NCBI GenBank assembly: GCA_022641775.1
Contig: JALCDS010000014.1
Location: 1-39,577 of the forward strand
Origin: Clostridiaceae bacterium
Lineage (GTDB): Bacteria; Cyanobacteriota; Vampirovibrionia; Gastranaerophilales; Gastranaerophilaceae
DNA length: 39,577 bases
Direction: 5' to 3'
Of the stretch, positions 32,236 to 39,577 are shown piece by piece (position 1 is the stretch's first letter; each line of letters starts with the position of its first letter). Made by a program: the position numbers and the translations under genes. Under the pieces are notes generated by a model, which saw only the letters and a list, made by a program, of their open reading frames with translations, made no database searches and was not told the DNA's origin.

Positions 32236-32928
32236 ATGAGAGAGTTTAAAAGAAATGCAAGAGTATTATTAATAGATGATAATCAAGATCATTTAAGAGG
32301 GGTAAAAGAATTATTATCTATTGAAAGTTGCTATGATGTTGTAGGAACTACAACGAGTGCAAATCTCGGGATTAACTTAATCAAAAAATATCGCCCGGAA
32401 ATTGTTTTGATGGATATTAATATGCCTGAAAAAGACGGCCTTCAAGCTATTCAAGAAATTGAGAAGTTGGATTTAGGAACAAAAGTTATTGCATTAAGTG
32501 GCTATGATGATTCTGATTTGATTTTCAGAGCAATGAAATTGGGTGCAAAAGGTTATATTTTAAAGACAATGGCATCTGCTCAATTGATTTTTGCAATTGG
32601 TGAAGTTTTATCAGGAAAAGTTTATCTTCCTACAGCTCTTACATCAAGATTCTTTGAATACTTCCAAAACTCTTTCAAAGAAGAAAACGAACAAAAAGGC
32701 GAAAATTTGCTTACTTACTTAACTGCAAGAGAAGAAGAAGTTTTGGATTTGCTTACTCAGGGTAATAACTACCGTGGTATTGCAGGAAAACTATTTATAT
32801 CAGAAACTACAGTTAAGACTCACGTTAATAATATATTTCAAAAACTTCAGGTTAATGACAGAACACAAGCTGTTTTGTACGCTATAAATAATGGCTTTGG
32901 TTCTAAGAGCAAAGTAAAAGTTGCTTAG
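32236..32928 (+). CDS. NarL/FixJ-type response regulator
   Basis: The 230-residue protein has an N-terminal receiver domain with acidic pair Asp14/Asp15, phospho-acceptor Asp60 (VLMDINMP), Ser88 and Lys110, then a linker, then a LuxR-type HTH (LTAREEEVLDLLTQGNNYRGIAGKLFISETTVKTHVNNIFQKLQVNDRTQAVLYAI). It acts as a phosphorylation-controlled transcription factor. GGGAG precedes ATG 32236. It is followed by a terminator and then by a small histidine kinase on the same strand, 80 bp further, which may be its partner. Target genes are unknown. Confidence 0.92.
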   Translation: MREFKRNARVLLIDDNQDHLRGVKELLSIESCYDVVGTTTSANLGINLIKKYRPEIVLMDINMPEKDGLQAIQEIEKLDLGTKVIALSGYDDSDLIFRAMKLGAKGYILKTMASAQLIFAIGEVLSGKVYLPTALTSRFFEYFQNSFKEENEQKGENLLTYLTAREEEVLDLLTQGNNYRGIAGKLFISETTVKTHVNNIFQKLQVNDRTQAVLYAINNGFGSKSKVKVA

Positions 32929-32959
32929 TATCTTGAAAAGACAAGTGAATTAAATTTAA

Positions 32960-32985
32960 AAAGGGTCGGAATATTCTGACCCTTT
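32960..32985 (+). terminator. Terminator after the response regulator
   Basis: An 11-bp stem (32960-32970 / 32975-32985, one G-U) with a four-base loop, followed by ATTTT. Confidence 0.82.
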
Positions 32986-33008
32986 ATTTTAGATAAAAGA
33001 GGTTGACT

Positions 33009-33656
33009 ATGGATATCCAAAATCAAGTTAGATGTATTTCTCACGAAATTAGAAATCATTTATCAATTTGTGAATTATATTCGGAAATAATAAATAAAAA
33101 CTTACAAAAAGAACATATCAAAAATCCTTCTATTGAGAATGCGATTTCTTGTATCAAAAAGTCGTTACAAGTTATGTCAAATTGTTTGGTTGAACTAAAA
33201 TCTATGGATAATTTGGTCATAAATAATTATGATATCAGAACTCTATTAATGACATCAGTTGAAATGTCAAAAGTTTATGTTCAAGATAAAAACATCAAAA
33301 TTGAAACGAATTTAAAAGATACGGCGACAGTTTCAGTTGATGAAAACAAGTTCATTGCCTGTGTTGTAAATATTATCAAAAATGCAATAGAGGCTATAAC
33401 GTCCGATGGAAAAATTATTGTAACTTCAATTTTAGAAAATGGAGTAATAAAAATAAAAATCTTGAATAACGGAGAAATGATTTCAGAAAGCAAGCAGAAA
33501 AATATTTTTTCAGAGGGATTTACGACCAAAAGGACAGGTTCAGGTCTGGGATTGTATATTTGTAAACAAAATTTGGAAGCTCAAGGTGCAGATTTAAAAT
33601 TAGTTAAATCTACAAAAAAAGAAACTATTTTTGAAATTGATTTAAAAACTGTTTAA
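33009..33656 (+). CDS. Sensorless cytoplasmic histidine kinase
   Basis: The protein has 215 residues from ATG 33009, with AAGAGG upstream (a TTG two codons earlier is not needed). The DHp H-box starts right at the N-terminus: CISHEIRNHL with phospho-accepting His12. The catalytic part has the N-box NIIKNAIEAI, a degenerate G1 (ILNNGEMI in place of DxGxG) and GFTTKRTGSGLGLYI. There is no sensory or membrane domain, so it must receive its signal through a partner or respond to a soluble cue. It sits 80 bp downstream of a NarL-type regulator and is likely to work with it. Confidence 0.82.
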   Translation: MDIQNQVRCISHEIRNHLSICELYSEIINKNLQKEHIKNPSIENAISCIKKSLQVMSNCLVELKSMDNLVINNYDIRTLLMTSVEMSKVYVQDKNIKIETNLKDTATVSVDENKFIACVVNIIKNAIEAITSDGKIIVTSILENGVIKIKILNNGEMISESKQKNIFSEGFTTKRTGSGLGLYICKQNLEAQGADLKLVKSTKKETIFEIDLKTV

Positions 33657-33752
33657 TTTGTTCACAAAATTTAGTAAATATGAATGCTATAAGGCAATAA
33701 ATTTATCTCAAAGGTTTTTATATTTGTATAGGGAAAATTTTGGGAAAATTTA

Positions 33753-36437
33753 ATGGAAAATTTTGACAGTTTTTTGAACAGGAATAAGGACAATTCAGCA
33801 TATTTTATGACTCCGAATACGCTGAATACTGACGCGGATAAGAAGACAACTGCGCTCACAAAAGAAACACAAACCTCTCAAAAAGCACCTATTGCAGCAA
33901 CTCCAACGAAAGATACTGTCGATTTTAAATCTCAATTTAAAAGAGAAAAATATAAAATAGGTTTGTTTGAACGTATTTATAATTGGAGTAAAAATCTTAC
34001 CGGTTTAGGTACAGGTTCAAAAAAAGTTGAAAAAACTATTGATAAATATGAAAAGGGTCAAACAACCTCAGAGGATGTAAAAAATAAAATTTCCGAATAT
34101 AGAAATTCAAACGAAAATGCGGCTCAAAATCTCGGCGATTTAACTGCGGCTGCAACAGGTATTGCAGGGTACTTGGCTTTGAATGATAAGGCAAAAGAGT
34201 ACATTGCAAGAGATAAAATAGGAGCACTCGGTGCTTTTAAAGCTATAAAAAAAATGAGTGGCGAAAAATTTTGGAAATTTAAAATTCCTAATATAGACAG
34301 TATTATTAAATCTACAGGGAAACGTAATGCTATAATTATACCTGCATTGATGCTTCTTGCGGGCTTGACAAAAGTTCAAGTTATGCAATTTAACAGACTC
34401 GGTTCAAAAAAATATAAGGTTGATAAGGAAGATAAAAAGACACTTAATAAAAAAGATTTAAAGCTTAAAAAGAAACAGTTGCAAAATGAAAAGTATAAAG
34501 AAGATTTTAAAAACTTTGGAACAGGTGCAATCGCAGGTTTGTTATCTCCTGTTGCATCTTTAGTCGGCGGTATTGTCGGTGTTCCTCTTTATGTCGCATC
34601 TCTTGTTGGTGCAAGATATATGACATCAAAAAATGATGGCAAACCAAAATCTACTAATGATTTTGTTAATGGATTAAAAAATCATGCAGTGCTTGATGGC
34701 TTATTTGCTGCAGCAGTTGCCATTCCTGCATTTAAACATGCACAATTCAGCAAAGTTTTGTCGGAAAATATGGATAAGGTTGTTACAAAGTTACAAGGAA
34801 AAACTCTTGTACAACTGAAAAATTCTTCTAAAACTACTTATGAAGAGTTACAAGATATGCTTTTGGAATCTCCATCTATTAAAGCTATTTATGACAAGGA
34901 TAATCCGACTTGGGGTGCTTCAAAAGAAGAGTTGCAACAAATGATAACGGATTTGACTGACGAAAATATATTTGCTGTTAAATTTTTACAGATACGTCGT
35001 GGCAAGGGGCTGATAGGAGCACAAGACTATATGGCAAAAGCTTTACAAGAAAATTGTCCTCCGACAAGAACATTAGATGAAGCAACATCATATATAACAT
35101 CGAAACTGGGTTCCGGTTATTCTGTATCAAAATGTATCGGTGTAGGTACTGTTGCTGAAACTTATTTGGCAAAAGACCCTTCAGGAAAAGAAGTTTGTAT
35201 TAAAGTTTTGAAAAAAGGTATTACGGCGGAAAAAATAAACGCAGATAAACAAAAATTCATAGATTTGGTAAAATCAAGTGTTACTGATAAGAAAGAACAA
35301 GAATACTTGTTACGTAATGTTGAAGATTTGGCTTCGGGTATTTCAAAAGAAGTTGATTTTAAAAATGAAATGGAAGCTGCTAAGAAACTTGTAAAATATA
35401 CAAAACAAGCGGATGTTGTAAAACCTATTGAAGTTAAAGATAATATTTATGTTATGGAAAAAGCTCCGGGTATTAGTTTGAAAACTATGGCAGATTACTA
35501 CCAATTGGAAGCTCAGGCTAAAAGCTTGAAACGTTCAAATTATCAATGGAGTGAAGAAGAAGCTGCCAATATGGAAAAACAAATGCAGGAAATAAAAGAC
35601 AAATCCCCAGATTTTGCAGATTTCGATTTATCTGCTAAAGAAATTAAAAAACTTTTGACAAAATATATAGATGTTCTTAATGAACAATTTACAAAGGTTG
35701 ATAAATCAGGCAAGACCGTTCACGCAGATATTCACCCAGGTAATATATTTATAAATCTGGAAGCACTAAAGAGTGGAAAAGGTAAATTGTTTACTCTTAT
35801 TGATACCGGTAACACTGTAGATGTTTCAAAAGAACAGGCTAAATTGGCACTAAGATTAACGGCCTTAATTAAAAACGGAAACGTCAAGGATGCAACTAAA
35901 GTTGTTCTTGAAGGTTCAGTATTGCCTGATAATATGACAAAAGAAGAAGCCGCAAAGCTGGTTGAAAAAGATTTAAAAGATGCATTCTTTGATTCTTCTA
36001 CGGCTATTCAAAAAATGGATATAGACAGTTTCTTTGCATTGGCAGGTAGTATTTTGAGAAAACATAATATTATATTAGGTGATACACAGTTAAATTTGAA
36101 TAAGGCAAAAACTTCTGCCCAAAACTCACTTGAAGAGTTGATTGAAACTTTCTTTAATAAAAAGTTGGGAGATTTTGACCGTAAAAATGCATCCAGAGCA
36201 GAAACTGCGGCAATGTTATCTTCTGCAATGAAAGATGGTGGGATTATTTCTTCCAAATATATTTCATCAAAAGTTTGGCAGGAAACTAAAAACTTGTTAC
36301 AAATGTCTCCAAAAGAAGCTTGGCATATGTTGAGAAATCCTAATATGAATAAGACAAACGGTGAAGAATATCTTACATATAAGTTTAAGCAGAGCATGTT
36401 TGATCCAAAGGCAGATTTGATTTCTGAATTTGATTAG
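33753..36437 (+). CDS. UbiB/AarF (ABC1)-type kinase with long membrane-associated N-terminal region
   Basis: The 894-residue protein is much longer than typical UbiB/AarF proteins (about 450-560). Residues 1-~420 form an unrecognised region with hydrophobic stretches (AAATGIAGYLAL, NAIIIPALMLLAGL, AIAGLLSPVASLVGGIVGVPLYVASLVG) and Lys-rich segments. The kinase-like part has CIGVGTVAETYLAK in place of the Ala-rich AAAS-x-GQV loop, catalytic Lys484 (VCIKVLKKG), EVDFKNEMEAAKKL, the catalytic loop HADIHPGN (657-664) and LIDTGN (Asp684; DFG changed to DTG). Family members are atypical ATPase/kinases in isoprenoid-lipid (ubiquinone, plastoquinone) homeostasis. The function here is inferred only at family level. 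Confidence 0.8.
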   Translation: MENFDSFLNRNKDNSAYFMTPNTLNTDADKKTTALTKETQTSQKAPIAATPTKDTVDFKSQFKREKYKIGLFERIYNWSKNLTGLGTGSKKVEKTIDKYEKGQTTSEDVKNKISEYRNSNENAAQNLGDLTAAATGIAGYLALNDKAKEYIARDKIGALGAFKAIKKMSGEKFWKFKIPNIDSIIKSTGKRNAIIIPALMLLAGLTKVQVMQFNRLGSKKYKVDKEDKKTLNKKDLKLKKKQLQNEKYKEDFKNFGTGAIAGLLSPVASLVGGIVGVPLYVASLVGARYMTSKNDGKPKSTNDFVNGLKNHAVLDGLFAAAVAIPAFKHAQFSKVLSENMDKVVTKLQGKTLVQLKNSSKTTYEELQDMLLESPSIKAIYDKDNPTWGASKEELQQMITDLTDENIFAVKFLQIRRGKGLIGAQDYMAKALQENCPPTRTLDEATSYITSKLGSGYSVSKCIGVGTVAETYLAKDPSGKEVCIKVLKKGITAEKINADKQKFIDLVKSSVTDKKEQEYLLRNVEDLASGISKEVDFKNEMEAAKKLVKYTKQADVVKPIEVKDNIYVMEKAPGISLKTMADYYQLEAQAKSLKRSNYQWSEEEAANMEKQMQEIKDKSPDFADFDLSAKEIKKLLTKYIDVLNEQFTKVDKSGKTVHADIHPGNIFINLEALKSGKGKLFTLIDTGNTVDVSKEQAKLALRLTALIKNGNVKDATKVVLEGSVLPDNMTKEEAAKLVEKDLKDAFFDSSTAIQKMDIDSFFALAGSILRKHNIILGDTQLNLNKAKTSAQNSLEELIETFFNKKLGDFDRKNASRAETAAMLSSAMKDGGIISSKYISSKVWQETKNLLQMSPKEAWHMLRNPNMNKTNGEEYLTYKFKQSMFDPKADLISEFD

Positions 36438-36496
36438 TTGTAATATCTATTTTATGTTATATTAAACATAAGAAAAGATATTGAAAGGGCTAGTCA

Positions 36497-37498
36497 ATGA
36501 GAGAAGTTATAATGTCAGCAATGCGACCGACAGGAAAATTACACTTAGGTCATTACCTTGGAGTTATACAAAATTGGGTTCAACTACAAGATAATTATGA
36601 TTGTTATTTTGGAGTTGCAGACTGGCATGCACTTACAACAAAGTACGACAAAACCGAAACTCTCAAACAAGATACAAAAGACGTTATTATTGATTGGTTG
36701 GCTTCTGGAATTGATCCGAAGCGTTCAACAATTTATGTTCAATCACTTATTCCGGAAACTGCGGAACTTAATATTTATTTGGGTATGATTACTCCGCAAG
36801 CTTGGGTAGAAAAAGATCCGACACTAAAGGATATGGCAAAAATCTTGAAAGATAAAGACAGTAATGCTCAACAAATCAATTATGGACTTTTGGGCTATCC
36901 TGTATTGATGTCAGCGGATATTTTGACATTCAATGCTGATAAAATTCCTGTTGGAATTGATCAGGTTGCACATATTGAAATTACTCGTGATATTGCAAAG
37001 AGATTCAACCATTTGTATCATACAGACTTTTTGAAAGAATCAAAACCTCTTTTGAATAATTGTTCATATATTTGCGGACTTGACGGTCAAAAAATGGGTA
37101 AATCTTTTCATAATGATATAAAAATTTCGGATTCTGCGGAAGTTACAGCCAAAAAGGTTATGACAGCGATAACTGATCGCTCTCGAATCAAAAAAACTGA
37201 TTTAGGACACACTGATGATTGTGAAGTGGCATTCAAATACTGGCAGATATTTGGAGATGAATCAAAAGTTCAGCAAATAAAATCAGGATGTGAATCTGGC
37301 ACAAGGGGTTGTGCGGATTGCAAGCGAGAACTCGGGTGCGCTATTAATGAAAAATTCAAAGAAATAAGAGAAAAACGTAAATACTACGAAGAACATTCAG
37401 AAATTGTTGATGAAATTATCAACCAAGGTTCTGAGAAAGCAAGAATAAAAGCTAAGGAAGTTTTATCCAATGTCCGAAAAATTATCGGAATGTATTAA
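36497..37498 (+). CDS. trpS: Tryptophanyl-tRNA synthetase
   Basis: The 333-residue protein is a class Ic aminoacyl-tRNA synthetase that charges tRNA-Trp. SAMRPTGKLHLGHYLG contains the HIGH-type motif (HLGHY, residue 17 on), and QKMGKS (KMSKS-type, about residue 199) is the second ATP-binding signature. GVADWHALTT, YGLLGYPVLMSADI and the DQVAHIEITRDIAKRFN segment are typical TrpRS. The length agrees with bacterial TrpRS. The start ATG 36497 follows GAAAGGG. No T-box is seen in the short upstream region. Its stop overlaps the opposite-strand RHH gene stop by 4 bp. Confidence 0.96.
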   Translation: MREVIMSAMRPTGKLHLGHYLGVIQNWVQLQDNYDCYFGVADWHALTTKYDKTETLKQDTKDVIIDWLASGIDPKRSTIYVQSLIPETAELNIYLGMITPQAWVEKDPTLKDMAKILKDKDSNAQQINYGLLGYPVLMSADILTFNADKIPVGIDQVAHIEITRDIAKRFNHLYHTDFLKESKPLLNNCSYICGLDGQKMGKSFHNDIKISDSAEVTAKKVMTAITDRSRIKKTDLGHTDDCEVAFKYWQIFGDESKVQQIKSGCESGTRGCADCKRELGCAINEKFKEIREKRKYYEEHSEIVDEIINQGSEKARIKAKEVLSNVRKIIGMY

Positions 37499-37653
37499 CT
37501 TTCTATATTATTTAGTGCATACTCGCAACATTGCTTAACAAGATTGTTCAATGATATGTCTTTTAGTTGTGCTAATTCGTACAATCTATCAACCAACGTC
37601 ACAGGTAATCTGAACGTTTTATTTACCATTTCTTCTTTTTGAATCTTAAACAT
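37495..37653 (-). CDS. Ribbon-helix-helix (Arc/CopG-like) small protein
   Basis: A 52-residue ORF on the minus strand: ATG 37651-37653 with GGAGA five bases upstream, stop at 37495-37497. The sequence NKTFRLPVTLVDRLYELAQLKDISLNNLVKQCCEYAL is a standard ribbon-helix-helix fold: a strand (KTFRLP) then two helices. Such proteins are autorepressing DNA-binding dimers, often antitoxins or plasmid-type regulators. No partner toxin gene lies beside it. Two inverted repeats upstream (37689-37721 and 37742-37767) are candidate operators. It overlaps the end of trpS by four bases. Confidence 0.68.
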   Translation of the reverse strand: MFKIQKEEMVNKTFRLPVTLVDRLYELAQLKDISLNNLVKQCCEYALNNIES

Positions 37654-37688
37654 GATGTCTCCTACACCATTTTATACATATTAAGCCT

Positions 37689-37721
37689 AAAATAATACAC
37701 TATTGTATCGCGTATTATTTT
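37689..37721. promoter_or_regulatory. Inverted repeat upstream of the RHH gene (candidate operator)
   Basis: AAAATAATAC (37689-37698) and its exact complement GTATTATTTT (37712-37721) are separated by 13 bases. A dyad of 10-bp arms directly upstream of an RHH gene fits an autoregulatory operator. Confidence 0.5.
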
Positions 37722-37741
37722 ATATGTAAAATAATTTGTAT

Positions 37742-37767
37742 TTTGCACTTGAATTAATAAGTGCAAA
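37742..37767. promoter_or_regulatory. Inverted repeat upstream of the prepilin-S74 gene
   Basis: TTTGCACTT (37742-37750) pairs with AAGTGCAAA (37759-37767), 8-base loop. It lies about 40 bp before the S74-fibre start codon; operator or structured leader. Confidence 0.45.
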
Positions 37768-37808
37768 GTGTTACAATAAATTATATAGTAATAATCTTGG
37801 AGCTAGAT

Positions 37809-39577
37809 ATGAAAAAAAACGGATTTACGTTGGCAGAAATGATGGTTGTAATGCTGATATTGTCAATAATCATGGCAGCATTTGCGCCTATTATGACAAG
37901 AAGGAATAAAGCAGATATGAACAATCGTTCTCCATGGCAGTATGTAGATGGAGAAAGTAACCATAATATTTATTTCAATGCTTCAGGTGATGATACTGTT
38001 GCCATGTTAGGCACTGCAACAAAAATAGCAAAATTGAGGCAGCCTTTAGGTAAATTTATTATAAATGCAGGTGATAGAGCCCCATTTGCAATTAGATTTC
38101 AATATGGTGGCGACGGTGATACAAATAATGCAGGTGCCTTGAGAATGACAACTGATACAGTAAGTTTAGGCCCGACATATACCACCACACAAACTCCCGG
38201 AACAGGGGTTACAGCTGTAGGTCAAGGAATATCATTGTTAGGGAACAATAACACCTCAGTTGGCTATCAGGCGCTGAAGAATAATACAACAGGCGCAGGT
38301 AATGTAGCAAATGGCTATCAAGCACTGAATGGTAATACTATTGGTCTTGCAAACGTAGCAAATGGCTATCAGGCTTTAGCTACTAATACCGAAGGGGCTT
38401 ATAATATAGCAAACGGATATCAAGCTTTATATTCTAATACAACGGGCAGTTATAACATAGCAAATGGATATCAAGCTTTATATAGCAGTACTACAGGAAA
38501 GTTAAATGTCGCAGAGGGCTATCAAACTTTATATAACAATGTTTCTGGGATAGGTAATGTTGCTATAGGATACCAGATCCTCGCGAATGTTACAGGAACT
38601 GATTATTCAAGTGGAAATTATAATACTGTTTTAGGTTATCAATCAATGATACATAATAACGGTGGAGATGATAATGTAGTATTGGGATATCAGTCACTAC
38701 CAAATAATAAAACAGGAAATACGAATATTTCTGTAGGTAAGCAAGCTCTATTTTTTAATGGATACGGTTCTCATAATATTGCTATGGGATATAGATCCAT
38801 GTACAACAATACCGGTGATGATGATGATAATGGTACTGGATGGTATAATGTTGCTTTAGGTGATCAAGCTCTTTATTCTAATACAACAGGTTCATATAAT
38901 TCTGGCTATGGATATCATTCATTGTGGCTTAACTCAGCAGGGTCAGCTAATACAGCAATAGGATATAATGCTTGTTCTGCTGTATCCGGTTCAAATAAAA
39001 CATGTATTGGTGCAGGTTCCGGGCCTAATTCAGGTGAAGCGGAAGCATCAGATGCTTCAGATGTTGTTTATATTGGCAATGCTAATTCTACCGTTTATAT
39101 AAAAGGTGGCTTAGTTGTTGGTGGTAATGTTATATTAAATGCTGATCAGGGAAAAGTTGTTGGTATGCGTGAAGCCAATGGTCACATGTATAGATTTGCC
39201 AATGTCCATGGTGATAATTCTGCTTATTTTAACTGGATTTACAATGAGACAACATTCCCATATAGCGAATTTTCAAAGTTTAATTCAACGTATAAGTCAT
39301 CATCAGATCGTCGTTTGAAAAACATATCAGGCGCTAACAATGACGGATTAGACAAATTGATGCAATTGAACGTATTCAACTTTACCTTCAAACAAGATAA
39401 AAAGAAAATGCCGCATGTCGGAGTAATAGCGCAAGACTTGCAAAAGGTATTTCCAAATGCCGTTATGAAAGACAAAAAAGGCTATTTAATGATACGTTGG
39501 GATGAAATGTTTTATTGTATGTTGAATTCAATCAAAGAATTAGCAGCAAAGGTTACAAACATCGATTCTCGAGTAAC
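37809..39577 (+). CDS. Prepilin-type fibre protein with YadA-head/tail-fibre repeats and S74 chaperone domain (3' partial)
   Basis: The frame is open from ATG 37809 (GGAG site at 37799-37802) to the window end: 589 complete codons, C-terminus missing. The N-terminus MKKNGFTLAEMMVVMLILSIIMAAF is a type IV prepilin leader with cleavage after Gly5, Phe+1 and Glu+5. A region follows with a beta roll of about a dozen 18-22 residue repeats (SVGYQAL..NTTG type, ~residues 150-395) as in phage tail fibres and YadA heads. Then VVYIGNANSTVYIKGGLVVGG and a peptidase S74/endosialidase-chaperone domain: SSSDRRLKNI (from residue 497), LMQLNVFNFTFKQDKK, HVGVIAQDLQKVFPNAV. S74 domains help trimeric fibres fold and then cut themselves off. 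The joining of a prepilin leader and a fibre chaperone is unusual. Confidence 0.85.
   Translation, partial: MKKNGFTLAEMMVVMLILSIIMAAFAPIMTRRNKADMNNRSPWQYVDGESNHNIYFNASGDDTVAMLGTATKIAKLRQPLGKFIINAGDRAPFAIRFQYGGDGDTNNAGALRMTTDTVSLGPTYTTTQTPGTGVTAVGQGISLLGNNNTSVGYQALKNNTTGAGNVANGYQALNGNTIGLANVANGYQALATNTEGAYNIANGYQALYSNTTGSYNIANGYQALYSSTTGKLNVAEGYQTLYNNVSGIGNVAIGYQILANVTGTDYSSGNYNTVLGYQSMIHNNGGDDNVVLGYQSLPNNKTGNTNISVGKQALFFNGYGSHNIAMGYRSMYNNTGDDDDNGTGWYNVALGDQALYSNTTGSYNSGYGYHSLWLNSAGSANTAIGYNACSAVSGSNKTCIGAGSGPNSGEAEASDASDVVYIGNANSTVYIKGGLVVGGNVILNADQGKVVGMREANGHMYRFANVHGDNSAYFNWIYNETTFPYSEFSKFNSTYKSSSDRRLKNISGANNDGLDKLMQLNVFNFTFKQDKKKMPHVGVIAQDLQKVFPNAVMKDKKGYLMIRWDEMFYCMLNSIKELAAKVTNIDSRV

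Noticed and set aside
36438-36496. T-box or trp-type attenuator ahead of trpS
   Set aside because: The gap is only 59 bp and shows no T-box motif or terminator/antiterminator pair.
37495-37653. Toxin-antitoxin pair
   Set aside because: Only the RHH half is present; no toxin-like ORF was seen on either strand next to it, so it is listed as a lone regulator.
38256-39000. Regularly spaced repeats that might suggest a CRISPR array
   Set aside because: The units are degenerate coding repeats in one open frame (beta-roll, ~20 residues each), with no conserved 25-40 bp direct repeats or unique spacers.
39239-39475. Minus-strand 78-codon ORF
   Set aside because: It lies inside the S74 domain coding region on the opposite strand, and has no ribosome site or recognisable features.

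Overview
The window is AT-rich bacterial chromosome, probably from an uncultured gut member of the Gastranaerophilales/Vampirovibrionia ('Melainabacteria') lineage. That placement is inferred from the strong A/T bias at third codon positions, the gene style (adhesin-like repeat proteins, many small secreted proteins, leader-less proteins of unknown family) and the mix of housekeeping genes. No rRNA or other decisive phylogenetic marker is present, so it is not proven.

Layout. (1) 1-2165: 3' end of a very large filamentous-adhesin-like protein with a Pro-Thr-Val repeat linker and, unexpectedly, a C-terminal PilZ domain. (2) 2275-7257: sugar/proton symporter, PAP2 lipid phosphatase, tRNA-Asp with a 44-bp repeat around its 3' end, a small protein with a possible papain-like Cys/His/Asp triad, a ZIP metal transporter and a GNAT-like protein. 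(3) 7260-9883: proC, rpmH, rnpA and a radical SAM/SPASM-type protein. (4) 9924-20079: a compact, co-oriented, podovirus-like capsid and packaging module. Its order is zinc ribbon, LuxR-type HTH, amidase, P22 gp10-like tail protein, coat, small protein, scaffold, adaptor, TerS, small protein, GNAT, portal, TerL, membrane protein. This roughly mirrors the usual phage order. No integrase, replication gene or tail fibre is visible, so it may be a remnant, a satellite or a gene-transfer-agent-like element. (5) 20212-28367: a large protein with helical ends, GT2 glycosyltransferase plus DUF475/TerC-like membrane protein, a sigma-70 factor, and several small exported or unknown proteins (EF-hand, PDZ-like, internally duplicated), plus tRNA-Val with a duplicated 5' fragment. 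(6) 28443-31963: rlmD-like methyltransferase, pyrF, a small ORF and rmuC. (7) 32236-37653: NarL-type response regulator, a sensorless histidine kinase, a large UbiB/AarF-type kinase, trpS and a ribbon-helix-helix protein. (8) 37809-end: start of a long protein joining a type IV prepilin leader, tail-fibre/YadA-head-like repeats and a peptidase S74 (endosialidase chaperone) domain; it runs off the window.

The strongest candidates for new biology are the prepilin-S74 fibre, the adhesin-PilZ fusion and the mirror-ordered capsid module without mobility genes. All domain calls were made by reading motifs; no database search was run.
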